DNA from: Akanthomyces muscarius
Lineage: Eukaryota > Ascomycota > Sordariomycetes > Hypocreales > Cordycipitaceae
DNA: 64,000 bases
Direction of reading: 5' to 3'
Assembly (NCBI RefSeq): GCF_028009165.1
Contig: NC_079243.1
Location: 2,046,001 to 2,110,000, forward strand
Part shown: in pieces, positions 23,763-33,836 of the stretch
Position numbering within the stretch: the first letter of the stretch is position 1
Layout: every line of letters begins with the position of its first letter
The notes under the pieces: model-generated
Seen by the model: the letters and a program-made list of their open reading frames with translations, nothing else
Told to the model about the DNA's origin: nothing
Databases searched by the model: none
Program-made: the position numbers and the translations under genes

Positions 23763-24734
23763 CCCCCTTAGGGTGTCTCTAGGCGTCTCAGCGCCCACAC
23801 AGCTAGCTTAATTCAATCAACTGCTTCCCTCTATAACCAATAACTGCCCTGCGTGACAGATAGGCTGTGCACCACAAGGAGCGCCTACAGCCTTACCGTG
23901 CGTCACTTCACCCACAATGCTTCTCCGCCATGCCCTGCCTCAGCCTCGTTTTATCAATTCCCGGGCGTCAAGTTTGGCAGGGCCATGATGCATTTGGCTT
24001 CACGCTAGTGTGCGCCCCAGAAACCCGCTAAGAGCAATGACGGTATGGGCAGCGCCACCAGGCTCCAGATGCAGTAAAACTGGGCGCCAGGGCGTTGACT
24101 TGCCCAGCGGTGCACTTACTGAGCGACCATTGATGACGCTGGCTGGCTGGGCATTGCTTCTGGTGTAGCTTAGCCTCGTGCCAATCAGATGAACCGCCCC
24201 CCCAAGTTATCAGAGTAAGCACCCACCGTGGCACCTGAGCGGAAACAAGGCGGCCCCTTCAGGTTTCCAGCAGGCATTCCTCTGCCCTGCCACTATACAC
24301 TAATAGGACGCCACGGTCAGGTTTTATATATACAATATTACTGAAAAGGCTTTTCTCGCTAGGCGAAGTACTTGCAGAGCATCTCCTGGGAAATGTGAGA
24401 TGCTTTCCAGGATGTGGCTTGCCTCCGAGTTTAGCGGCCAAGTCCACACAGCCTCGTAGACAGCCGGCCCTTGTAAGCAAGGAACAGGCGCCATAGAGTT
24501 TTAGTTCTTTTTTTTTTTCAACCTGCTAATATTCACATATCCATTTGAACCTAAACTCAGAAAGGAAATCGACGAAAGGAAAGTGTGGGTGGACTTTTGA
24601 CCACAACGTCGCCTTGTCGCCCGTACCTGCCTGTCGCCCTGTGAACGTCTATATAACAGGCTGAGCCGACCCTGCTTCCGAACACTGAATTTGACCGTCA
24701 GCAAAATTTTATTACAAAACAGCATTCAATCAAC
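23763..24734. other. Intergenic region, normal composition
   Basis: It forms the boundary between transposon DNA and gene-bearing sequence and contains the promoter of the plus-strand membrane-protein gene. No gene or RNA was recognised. A short T run lies near 24508. Confidence 0.4.
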
Positions 24735-25699
24735 ATGGCCTTTTACGATAGAAACGAGCAGCACCAGTACTTCCTTGAACAATCCCGCTATGAAATTGCG
24801 ACAGCTGTGCTCTACGGCATTTCTTTCCTCGCAGGCCTTGCCGTCTGCGTCCTTGCGTTTATCAAGCTACGAGGCGGCAGTCTAGGCCACGGCTTCGCAA
24901 CCTGGCTTCGACTCGCTTGCATCTTCTTTACCTTGTAAGTCCTCGGGTGGCTGCTGGTCATGCATATCATTACTAAAGCCTGAGTCTTCACAGGTCCTGC
25001 ATGCTCGGCATGTGTGCAAATGCCCTGTCGTCTCCGCTAGTCCATCAAGCTGGCACCGGCGAGCAAGAGTATTCCCTAGACCGACTGTTCAAACAGAACG
25101 AGGCCGCCCAGTACATGAGGTTGATCGCGAGCTGGTTCCACCATGTCACGCAAGGGATCCTCTTCATCGCCATCGTGACTTTCTGCGCGGCAACGTCAGC
25201 TACGACAGGCAGCAAGGTCTGGTTGGTCGTGGTGTACGTTCTCGGCAGTGTGCTGAACGGACTCGCCGCTGCAATGTTCGCCCTGGGTGTCAAGCAGAAT
25301 CGCAACAATTTTGACAATAAGTTCGCCACGATTTCACTCTTCTTGACCCTGAGGGATGTCACGCTCGCATTTGACTGCATCATGGCCGCGGCAGCCCTAT
25401 TTGCCGCCGGATTCGCCGTTTCGAGACTGTCCAAGAGCATGCACATCAACGACAAGCCCGCCAAACTAGCGGCTTTGGCCAGTATTCTGTTGCTCCTGTC
25501 TGCGCTTTACCAGCTTTCGGTCCTCGTCAACTACAGCTGGGTCAACCCCCCCCATTTTGGCGTGCCGAATTATCTTTCTATCTTGGGTATGATCTTTGAT
25601 ACCTGGGCGCTGCTGGGTGCTACGGCTCTGGTCTTCGTTGCTGGCAAGAATTGGGCGGAGGGCGGTTCTATGAAGCAACAAAAAGGCAGTGTTGCGTAA
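24735..25699 (+). CDS. Seven-helix integral membrane protein, function unknown
   Basis: Two exons (24735-24934 and 24994-25699) are joined across a 59-bp intron (GTAAGT...TTCACAG) to give 301 residues. I do not recognise the family. About seven hydrophobic segments are visible: near residues 21-42, 55-75, 108-130, 136-160, 172-198, 212-232 and 252-276. A short charged tail ends K-Q-Q-K-G-S-V-A. The size and topology resemble fungal seven-helix proteins such as RTA1-like or integral membrane families of unknown function, but no diagnostic motif was found. It is tail-to-tail with the ferric reductase gene, 373 bp apart. The start codon follows CATCAAC-type context and precedes a hydrophilic 20-residue N-terminus. 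Confidence 0.8.
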
Positions 25700-26072
25700 G
25701 GATGGCGATTTTATTTTGGCGCTTTACATTATACCTTCCACTCATAGTTTTTTGTATCACTCCTAGAATTGCTACACCTATTTGTCTTATTTACCGTCTT
25801 CACTAAATTTGTAAACAGGGAATCATTGTGACGCATCATTGACAATCGTTCTATTTTTACGCACCGCACTCTAAGATGGGAACCTACAGATCCAGAAAAA
25901 ACACATGTTGATCCGAGTCTATGCACAGAGTATCCGGCGCCCACTCACGCAAAATGCTTGTAGCCGCTAAAATGTCTCCAGCCGATTTGCAATATGAATG
26001 AGGTTTTGGTAAAAGAAAAAAAGTGACTGCTATAGACGGTCAAAGGAAGAAAATAAAGAAAAGAAAGTACTG
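25700..26072. other. Shared 3' region of two convergent genes
   Basis: AT-leaning intergenic sequence between the convergent membrane-protein and ferric-reductase genes, expected to hold both 3' UTRs. No feature seen. Confidence 0.4.
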
Positions 26073-27849
26073 CTAAAGTTCAAAGCTCTCCTCTTCAATG
26101 CGAAACAGGCAGCTGCCTGAGCTCTGCGCCACACTTGCCCTCCGCACGTCTAATACTAGTGCCGCCGGACCGCAGACATTGACGGCAGCGTCTACGCTGG
26201 GTGCCGTGTCTTTGCAGTTGGTAAACCATCGATGGATGTCTGGTCTTCCATGCTGCAATCTCCATGGGTTACCGTTGCTCGGAACAGACGACGGCGACGC
26301 TGACGACATGGTGTGCACCTGTTTCATCATCTCGACGGAAGAAGAGTTGCTGGGCTCCAAAGCCGGCGCGGGCGTGCTAGAGACGTTGCTGGTGACATGG
26401 ATCATGACATTGAAACGGACAGTCGGGTTGGGCTGGCGGGAGAGAAGAGTGTGGAGGGAACGGAGTTCATCGGCAAACCAGGTGATGTGTGTGGCATCCT
26501 TGACAACCCAGAGCAAATGGATGTGCGTGGTAACAGGCGGCTCAGCAGGACTGGAAGAACCGATGGTGGCGGCTGTGATAATAGACGAGGCGATGCTGAT
26601 ACCGGGTGTGATACCGACACCCCCCGCGACGAGGACTACGAGACGCTCGTCGTGCCAGTTGAACCGGGAGACGCCATAGGGACCGTCGAGACGTACACGC
26701 AAGTTGCAGCTGCTGATGGACGTTTCTGCCGAGTCGGGCTCCTTCTCGGCAAGCTGCTGCACGGCAGATGTGTAGCCGCCCAGTCCACGAATCGCAACAG
26801 TTGTTCTCGGTGTCATGGTCGCGGTCGGCATCGCATCGTCACCGTCCAGAGCAACGCTGCTCGCAACTGTGAAGGGGTGCCAGTTTAGACGCGAGACGCC
26901 AGAGAGCTGAAGCCAGACCATTTGACCGGGTTTGGCGGCCCTCATTCCACGGAGCCGCAGCTTCGTCAAGTCGCCCTCGTAGTACGTGGCGCTCTCGACG
27001 GTGATCTTGCGGAACCCATACGCCAGTCGAATCGCACGATCAATCACCCACAGTCCAAAGCCGGGGAGCAAGAACTCAGGGCCCTTGGTGGTGTGGTACA
27101 ACGCGCCGCCAATAAAGACAAAGAAGAGGAAGTGTGCGTAGTAAAAGACTTCAAATGAGCGTCGACGAACAATGGGCAGTGCTGTAAGCAGCATGATGAC
27201 CAGACACACCCACGCGGCGAGACCGACCTGGATGCGGGCCGAGGCCAAGTTGCTCTTAATCTGGTCTGTGTTGATAAAGTGCATTATGTTGAAGGAAACG
27301 TGCACCGTGGCATCGGCAACGGTAGCGAGACCAATCCATCGGTGGTACTGGAGGAGGACGGGCGCGGGGATGCGCAAGATGAGGGAGAAGAGGTTGCTGC
27401 GGGCGGCAAGGAGGAAAGCCAGGCCGCCGTTGGCAATGGTAAGCCAGCCGTATAGGGTGTAGTCGGTCGTGTACTGATTTGTGTTTAGGGCGAAGATGAC
27501 GTTGAGGACTGCAAAAATGGCGAAGCGGACAACGTCGAGTATGTGGTAGTCGGTAAAGTAAGGGATGGGAACAGCGCGGGTGAGGGTTCTATGGAGGAAG
27601 ACAGTGATACCCCAGTGGGATGCGGGTGTCGGTTTATTTTCTTTCAAAGTTTGTCAATATTTGATTTCAATTGCCCGGAGTGAGGGGATGCAGCTGGGAA
27701 AGCAACTTACTGCGTATCTTTGACAGTAGGAGTAGAACATTGCGTATGATGCCTTCAAGGAAGAAGATGGCCACAACGCAGCCAAAGTAGACGCGAGCGG
27801 CGACGTACTGGTCAACAATGATTGGTTTTAACATCGTATGGGAAGACAA
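26073..27849 (-). CDS. Ferric reductase transmembrane component (FRE family)
   Basis: Two exons (27711-27849 and 26073-27640, 70-bp intron) give 568 residues. FRE proteins pass electrons from NADPH through FAD and two hemes across the plasma membrane to reduce Fe(III) or Cu(II). Four heme-ligand histidines sit in two helices with the usual spacing: His146/His160 and His216/His229. The FAD-binding motif W-H-P-F-T-V-A-S begins near residue 300, G-P-Y-G near 366, the NADPH site A-G-G-V-G-I-T-P-G near 385-393 and the C-terminal N-V-C-G-P near 534-538. A Ser-rich linker (about 455-490) interrupts the NAD domain. The length is at the short end for the family. The intron is supported by phase: without it the protein would lose its N-terminal membrane segment. 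The substrate metal is inferred. Confidence 0.9.
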
Positions 27850-28855
27850 GACGCAAGGAAACTTGTTGAGTGCGAATGATGGAGATGTTCTAGATACACG
27901 GTTCAGAAGAAGATGACTTTATCTTATATCAACTTAGAGCGCGGAAAGACGAGAACTCAAAGCGGGAAGCACCTGGAATCAAGCGAGAAGGAAGGCGCTA
28001 TCTTGGAATCTCATTCATGCACACCTAGAACATACACGGCGGGTGGGAAGGGAAGGGAGCGGGAGGGCAATGCCCATACAGGGGAGGCGGGGAGATAATC
28101 ACAACATAATCAGCCTTCCAAGTCGGACGATTCGTCCGAATAAAACACCGCACATGGCGTACATGCACAGACTCTCTCTAATAAACATAGCCTCGTTCCC
28201 CGTACGTGGTTTCAATCCCATTCCTTCCATGATCTGTGCACTGACCGGGAAAATGATTCCAAAGTCCTGGGACACGCAAAACCGCCCACCAGTCCGTTTT
28301 CAGCTCTATTCCTAACGAAGAATTACCCGGCCTACCCTATCAAATCTCCACTCCCTTCCTCCTCTGAGCCGTTTTCTCTTAGCCTCGTATGGAGGCTGGG
28401 GTAGTGTAGCGCCGCCAGCGCTTTTTGCTAAGGCCCTTGCCCAATTGAGGAAACAAAAGCCCGGCTCCGCCAATCAGAGGTCGGCTTTGAAATGATTCCA
28501 AATTGAAACCCGCCTCGCATATCTCGGTAAGATCTGCGCGATTTGCTAACAAGGGCTGAGACACACTACTCTATGCTGTGTGGAATAGAGCACGATTTCT
28601 TTTCTTATATTTATTCACATCTCTTGTAGTCGCTAGTGTTAAGCGGTGTTATCATTGCGTGTGTCAGATTACGGCTAGTTTGAGAAAGCCAAGATTGTCC
28701 GTCAGTAGCTAGATTGCTTTTGACGAGATGCGGCTTGGGAGGCTGCGCTTGGTTTGGAATCATTCAGTGTTTTGTATTCGATGCCGTGGTAAAACTGTGA
28801 CTGTAACATGAGGTCCAAACTTGTCCGTTGGGAACTGCTGTAGATGGGCACATTC
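27850..28855. other. Divergent intergenic region
   Basis: It carries the ferric-reductase promoter (minus) and the upstream region of the DM13-protein gene (plus). No further gene, RNA or repeat recognised. Confidence 0.4.
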
Positions 28856-28863
28856 TATATAAG
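28856..28863 (+). promoter_or_regulatory. TATA box of the DM13 surface-protein gene
   Basis: TATATAAG lies about 150 bp before the start codon at 29012, followed by a C/T-rich leader (28900-29000). The spacing is reasonable for a fungal promoter with a leader of about 100 bases. Confidence 0.5.
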
Positions 28864-29011
28864 CCGACGATTACGACACTCAAATGTATGATTTCTCCCA
28901 CCTTTATCCTCATCAACTCCAATCTACCACTCTCTTTATCAAGCCCATCTCGCTCGAAACCCTCTTCCACACACATCTTGTTTTCGGTTCTACCATCTCG
29001 ACCAAATCGTC

Positions 29012-29539
29012 ATGCAGTTCTGTACGCTTGCCCTCGTCGCCTTCGCCAGCGGCCTAGCCTCCGCCGCTGATGTGGGCGCGTCCGGCGTCATCGACACAAA
29101 GGACGGCGGCCTCGGCGGCACCATCACCGTCACCAACGACACGACCCTGACCATCAGCCAGTACACGCTCAAGTCCGCCTCGGCGCCCGCCCTTTACTGG
29201 TGGGGCTCCAAGACGAGCGACCTGCCCAAGGGCTTCCGCATCAACAACGAGCGCGTCAGCGCCGCCGCCACGACCGACTCCATCACCATCCCGCTCGACG
29301 CCGGCTACATGGCCGGCGACTTTGCCTACGTTGGGCTCTGGTGCGAGAAGCTGAATGCCAATTTTGGTCAGGCGCAGCTCGTCGCCAAGGATGGCAGCAG
29401 CAGCAGCGGTACTCCCACCAGCAGCGGCGCCGCCGCGAGCAGCAGCAGCAAGACCGGCGCTGCCCCTGCCATGGGCGCTGGCAAAGTTGCCGCGGTTGCT
29501 GCCGCGAACGTCCTCGGCATCGCTGCTTTCCTGGTCTAA
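29012..29539 (+). CDS. Small surface protein with a single DM13 domain and GPI-type C-terminus
   Basis: The single-exon protein has 175 residues. A signal peptide (1-18, ending G-L-A-S-A) precedes a DM13-like domain at about 25-125: the G-T-I-T-V start, a central Y-W-W-G-S, and near the end W-C-E-K-L-N-A-N-F-G, which matches the conserved W-C-x-x-F-x-x-x-F-G close of DM13. A Ser/Thr/Ala-rich spacer (about 127-150) follows. A hydrophobic tail after small residues (G-A-G-K-V-A-A-V-A-A) looks like a GPI-anchor signal. DM13 domains are proposed redox or protein-binding modules of extracellular proteins; the function in fungi is not established. Expression is probably strong, judging from the TATA box, C/T leader and C-rich codon use. 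Confidence 0.75.
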   Translation: MQFCTLALVAFASGLASAADVGASGVIDTKDGGLGGTITVTNDTTLTISQYTLKSASAPALYWWGSKTSDLPKGFRINNERVSAAATTDSITIPLDAGYMAGDFAYVGLWCEKLNANFGQAQLVAKDGSSSSGTPTSSGAAASSSSKTGAAPAMGAGKVAAVAAANVLGIAAFLV

Positions 29540-31074
29540 AACAGCATTGTCTATAGCAGCCTGAAAAGTTGGGAGCATGCATGTGTGTGGTTTAGGCACA
29601 ACGGTGGATAACCATGTTTGGCGTGCTGCTACCTCTTGCTAGTTGGCTGGTGGCAGATGACAATGACAGACGAGAGTGGCACACAGTGGATCTTTGGAAA
29701 TAGCGGACTCCTGGAAATTATTTGAGGACATATTCTTCATAGCCACGCCACGTTCTTACGTGGTTCTTATTAAGCTTAATAAATTGGTGGCAACAGCGGC
29801 ATTTCGGAACTACGAACCGTCTTACAATTCCGCTGTAGAAAAAAGTTGACAGAGAGATGAATACACGAGAATTAACAACGCGCACCGCGCACCGCGCACC
29901 GTGACGACTGGCTCTAACGTTATAATGACGGGTGCGTCTAGCTTTGCCTGTACGCATCCAGGCAATCACTCTTATTGCCATCAGAGTAGTCGCGCCTAAA
30001 TTACTTTACCTCCGCCCTACAGAGGTTCTTAGCAAGGTATTTCCGCCAAAGTCATGTTCAGGCTAGAAGTGTTGGACTGGGTTTTGTGAGGTAAACCGAA
30101 TGATCGGAACTCGCAGGCGCTATGCTACCTCTCCCATCCTCAAACTTAAATATGTGGGAAGCCGTTGGTGCTCAACTGAGCGTCGGGCGTTCGAATGCGT
30201 CAACACCAGTGGGCCGTTTTTGCTAGGCAGTAGTGGCGATGCGGGATGAACCGAACGCAAGACAAATGTCGGAGTGGACGCGCATCAGACGGTGCAAAAG
30301 GTGGTAGTTCATCTCAGCTCTTCATTTAATGCCTTGCAGTGGCCCCGCGCACCCAGGACAGGAGCTAGTCAGGGGAGCATTCTGGCAGTACTTTTAGTCA
30401 CTGGTTTAATTTGTCCACATGAACAGCACGCGACCTATTCCTGATTCCTCTCTTCGGATGAAGCCGCAAGCTGACTCGCGATTCATGCCTATGGACATGC
30501 CAAGACGTCGCAACATGCCACCCTGGCAAAATATTCATAGTGCAAACGGCAAGACCGGACAATACGTAAACTCTTTTTTCACTGCTTCAATGCCAGTTCG
30601 TCCATCTCCCAGGTGTCAAAATCACCGAGTCTGGAGTTTGCGGAACGCAAATGGCATGTTGTAATTGTTTGGTTGCAATTCTGCGCAAGGACGTTGTGTA
30701 CCGGTTTGAAGGCCATTGTTTTCATCAATATTGCTATGCGTGCGGTTTCTTGCATGGGTGAATCTGGCATAATCAAATCAGATCTACAACCTAATAATTT
30801 GCGCAGGTTAAACTCGGCCACAACAAAATGAAGGAAGTTGGATCTCGTGCTGGGGATCAGTAAACCATGTACGTACGTCACCCGTTCTAGAAGTCCCATT
30901 CTTTTTTCTGTCTTGCGTGAATTAGATTAAATGAGGCGATGGTTATGCAGCTGCCGTGCGCCTTCGTCTGATATAGATCCACCGAGCGATGCCACTCTCT
31001 TGAGGTTATGCCGCACCTTCAAACTTTGTATGGTAGCCCAAAAACGCCAAAAGAATATCTCGATACGACCAAAA
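29540..31074. other. Intergenic region without recognised genes
   Basis: About 1.5 kb. A short tandem repeat of CGCACCG (three units) lies at about 29881-29901. No open frame with a plausible protein was found. Confidence 0.4.
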
Positions 31075-31082
31075 TATAAAAG
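31075..31082 (+). promoter_or_regulatory. TATA box of the secreted Cys-rich protein gene
   Basis: TATAAAAG stands 129 bp before the start codon at 31211, followed by a pyrimidine-rich leader (31090-31205). Confidence 0.5.
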
Positions 31083-31210
31083 ATGGCCATCTCCTCTTCA
31101 CATTTTCATTTACTTGCCACCATCAATCACCTCATCCCACCTCGCTATCACTTGTCGAGCATCTAACCGCTTTTCACCACCACATCGCAACCTACTCTCC
31201 TCCTCTGACC

Positions 31211-31774
31211 ATGCACTTCACCAACGCCGCCATCCTCCTGCTGGGTGCCCTGCAGCCCGCTCTCGGCAAGCCTGCCCTCCTGCACCGCGCGGGCGACGGA
31301 ACCCAAAATGAGATTCTGTCGCAGTGGCTGACGGCCACCGAGACCGTAATCAACTTCTTCGCCCCGAGCCCCGGGTGCGGCAACAACCGCGCCTGGGTCG
31401 GCGTCTGGCCCGTCGACGCCTGCAACCCCTACTGGGCCGACTTCAAGACGTGGCAGTACGTCGAGCCCACCACGGGCTACGACCTGCGCACCGTCAAGTT
31501 CAACAACGCCGAGCTCGGCGTCGGCGAGTACAAGGCCGCCTTTGTCTGCGAGGACGGCAAGAGGTCGCCATGGATGGTCTCCGAGACCTTCAAGGTCGAT
31601 GCGGCACCCCGAGAGGAAAAGGGCTGGTGCGTGCACCGCCAGTCTACATACAACACGGCCTGGACATATACGGCATGCGACAAGGTCAAGGACGGCCTTT
31701 GCTTTGACTGCGCCTTTGGCGGTAGCTGCATCGCATGCAGCGACTGCAAGGACCAGTGTGAGCTTTCCGAATAA
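31211..31774 (+). CDS. Secreted cysteine-rich protein, function unknown
   Basis: A single-exon gene of 187 residues. The signal peptide (M-H-F-T-N...L-G, about 1-19) is followed by a 168-residue mature protein with 11 cysteines. Seven or eight of these fall in the last 50 residues, in the dense pattern C-F-D-C-A-F-G-G-S-C-I-A-C-S-D-C-K-D-Q-C. No family is recognised. Small size, high cysteine content, no enzymatic motif and a strong promoter are features shared with fungal effectors and secreted antimicrobial proteins; that role is only an inference. The codon usage is strongly C-ending, as in the neighbouring DM13 gene. A lipase gene lies convergent to it 691 bp downstream. Confidence 0.75.
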   Translation: MHFTNAAILLLGALQPALGKPALLHRAGDGTQNEILSQWLTATETVINFFAPSPGCGNNRAWVGVWPVDACNPYWADFKTWQYVEPTTGYDLRTVKFNNAELGVGEYKAAFVCEDGKRSPWMVSETFKVDAAPREEKGWCVHRQSTYNTAWTYTACDKVKDGLCFDCAFGGSCIACSDCKDQCELSE

Positions 31775-32465
31775 AGCGGCTGTGCTTGAATAGAAGGAAT
31801 GGCTTGGTTGGCAAACTAGAGGCTTAATATTCCACCGCTATGCTATTAGTCACAGAGAACTGCCTCATTCTAGACTGCATAGCTTAACTTAGAATTTTCT
31901 TCGAAAGTTCTTACTTTCTTAATAAATAATCATCACATCCAGATTCTCCCTTCCTTAATAGCCCCCAGGCGGACATGCCAAACAATAACAACCCTCAGTG
32001 AAGAGACCAAAATGTGGCGTATCTTCGTGCTAATAGGCACGAAGAGAGTAGTCAATTATACAGTCGCAAAGTCGCCCCGGTTCGAGACATCACCCGAACT
32101 TGTCACGCTCGCGACTCAGAGACGATGCGCTTTCCCTTCAGAATGCTGACACCATTAGAAAAGCTGCCTCGGCGGCATTGGCTTTCTAGACTCCTGTCTA
32201 TCGTCGCACTGCTCGTACTTATGTGCAGCCGCGACGAAACAATGGAATCCTAGGCGATGGCACAATTGTTAAGTACCGCCGTGTTTACTTTATACGAGAG
32301 TGGATCATTGAGACAAAACAAAGTAGTGCACATTCGAGTACCATGATGTGGGAGCATCAAATCATTGTTTGTTTAGATTATGTGACTTGGTAATTTGCAT
32401 ATATACACTCAACCCATTGCTGAAAGGCCTTTGGGCTTTCTCAAACTTGGCATTCAATTGCCTAT
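31775..32465. other. Convergent intergenic region
   Basis: It lies between the 3' ends of the Cys-rich protein and lipase genes. A short plus-strand frame at 32014-32253 lacks any support. Nothing else seen. Confidence 0.4.
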
Positions 32466-33836
32466 TTACATAACCTTGCCCTGCTTGATGCCCTGGACCC
32501 AGTTGGCATCCTTCTTGCCGAGAGCCAGCAGAATGCCGATAAGCTGGGTAAGAACCGGCTCCAGATTGAGGCCAAGAGCGAGCGGGTTGAGACTATCGGT
32601 GAGAACCGAAGTGCTGGAGCAGCCACCAGGAACCCAGCCGTTAAAAGCATCATTGGCAAACTTGATGGCGTCGATGACGGCGACAACCTCGGTAGTGGCG
32701 TGACCACCAGCTCCGTAGTTGGTGAAGCGCACGTCGGCACCGTAGCCGCACCAGCGCTTGCTCAGATCCTCGGCTCCGCTGAAGGGAATGATTTCGTCAT
32801 TCTTGGCGTGGTACATGAAAACGGGCACCTTGGGGGTTTCTTCCTGCTTCAGGCCCATGGTGTTTTCCGTGAGCACGGCGGCGACATCCTCCTGGTAGAG
32901 CAGGTCTGGGCCCAGACTCTGCACCTTGGTGTCGAGGAGCGACTGGCCCACAAAGGAAATGAGGTTGACAGCGACGCACTGGCTGGATCCCAGAGCCAGA
33001 ACATCCTTGCCATGGGGAGTGATGATCTTGTCCAGGACGGGTCCGAGACGGGCCTTGTAAGCAGAGGGCATGACCTGACCGGCAATAGCACCGGGGAGGA
33101 AGCCGGCGAAGAGCGTGCCGTCAACGGCGACGAGAACCTGGGTGAGATTGGCAGGGGTGCCACCGATGATGAAGCCCTTCATGTTCAGCTCCGGGGCGTA
33201 GCTAGGCTGGAGGGAAGCAGCCCAGCCACCGGCAATGGCGCCGCCAGAGTATCCGACATTGACGACCATGGGGTTCTTGTTCAGACCAATCTTGGGGCCG
33301 TAGTTGACCACGGCGCGGATGCCATCAAGGACGCCCATGCCTGAGAGGCGGCCGACAGAGAAAGCCACATCAGGACCTTCATAGTCGGACGAAGCGACAG
33401 TGTAGCCAGAGAGCAGGTAGGCTTGGATGACGAGGAACTCGGCCGAGGAGATCAGGTCCGTCTGGAGGGCACCCCAGCGGTAGTTGTAGCTGGGGTCGCA
33501 GATGGAGGCGGACGAGTCGTAGGCCGTGTTGAACGCAATGAAGCGGTCCTTCTTGGCGATCAGCGGCTTGAAGATGGTCGTGACGGTGGCAATGGCCGAG
33601 CCGTCAATGGCCGTGGTGCGGTAGAGCAGCTGGCGGGCGTCAATGGCTTCGGGGATGAGGCCAAAGAATGAAGCCACGATGGGGCGCTCGCGCAGGACGG
33701 CGCCGGGCTTGGACGACTCAAAGCCCGAGGGGGGCACGTAAAAGGGGTCGTTGGCCGGGGTGGTGATGCGCTTCTCAGGGATTGTGAGAGCGGACGCCAG
33801 CGGGAGGACCGCGGCAACCAGAGACAGGAACTTCAT
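32466..33836 (-). CDS. Secretory lipase (LIP family)
   Basis: A single-exon gene of 456 residues belonging to the LIP-family secretory lipases (Candida LIP/CALA-like), extracellular triacylglycerol or ester hydrolases. The signal peptide is M-K-F-L-S-L-V-A-A-V-L-P-L-A-S-A (1-16), followed by a K-R dibasic site that may mark a short propeptide. The nucleophile elbow is G-Y-S-G-G, the acid is in Y-H-A-K-N-D-E-I-I-P and the histidine in G-A-G-G-H-A-T-T-E, in the order and spacing of the family. The start at 33836 is preferred to an upstream in-frame ATG (34004) because only the shorter form starts with a signal peptide. The C-terminal stretch after G-G-C-S is longer than the core fold and rich in Leu. 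Confidence 0.88.
   Translation of the reverse strand: MKFLSLVAAVLPLASALTIPEKRITTPANDPFYVPPSGFESSKPGAVLRERPIVASFFGLIPEAIDARQLLYRTTAIDGSAIATVTTIFKPLIAKKDRFIAFNTAYDSSASICDPSYNYRWGALQTDLISSAEFLVIQAYLLSGYTVASSDYEGPDVAFSVGRLSGMGVLDGIRAVVNYGPKIGLNKNPMVVNVGYSGGAIAGGWAASLQPSYAPELNMKGFIIGGTPANLTQVLVAVDGTLFAGFLPGAIAGQVMPSAYKARLGPVLDKIITPHGKDVLALGSSQCVAVNLISFVGQSLLDTKVQSLGPDLLYQEDVAAVLTENTMGLKQEETPKVPVFMYHAKNDEIIPFSGAEDLSKRWCGYGADVRFTNYGAGGHATTEVVAVIDAIKFANDAFNGWVPGGCSSTSVLTDSLNPLALGLNLEPVLTQLIGILLALGKKDANWVQGIKQGKVM

Noticed and set aside
32080..32110. GGTTCGAGAC resembling a tRNA B box
   Set aside because: No cloverleaf, A box or anticodon stem fits around it; no tRNA gene could be supported anywhere in the window.
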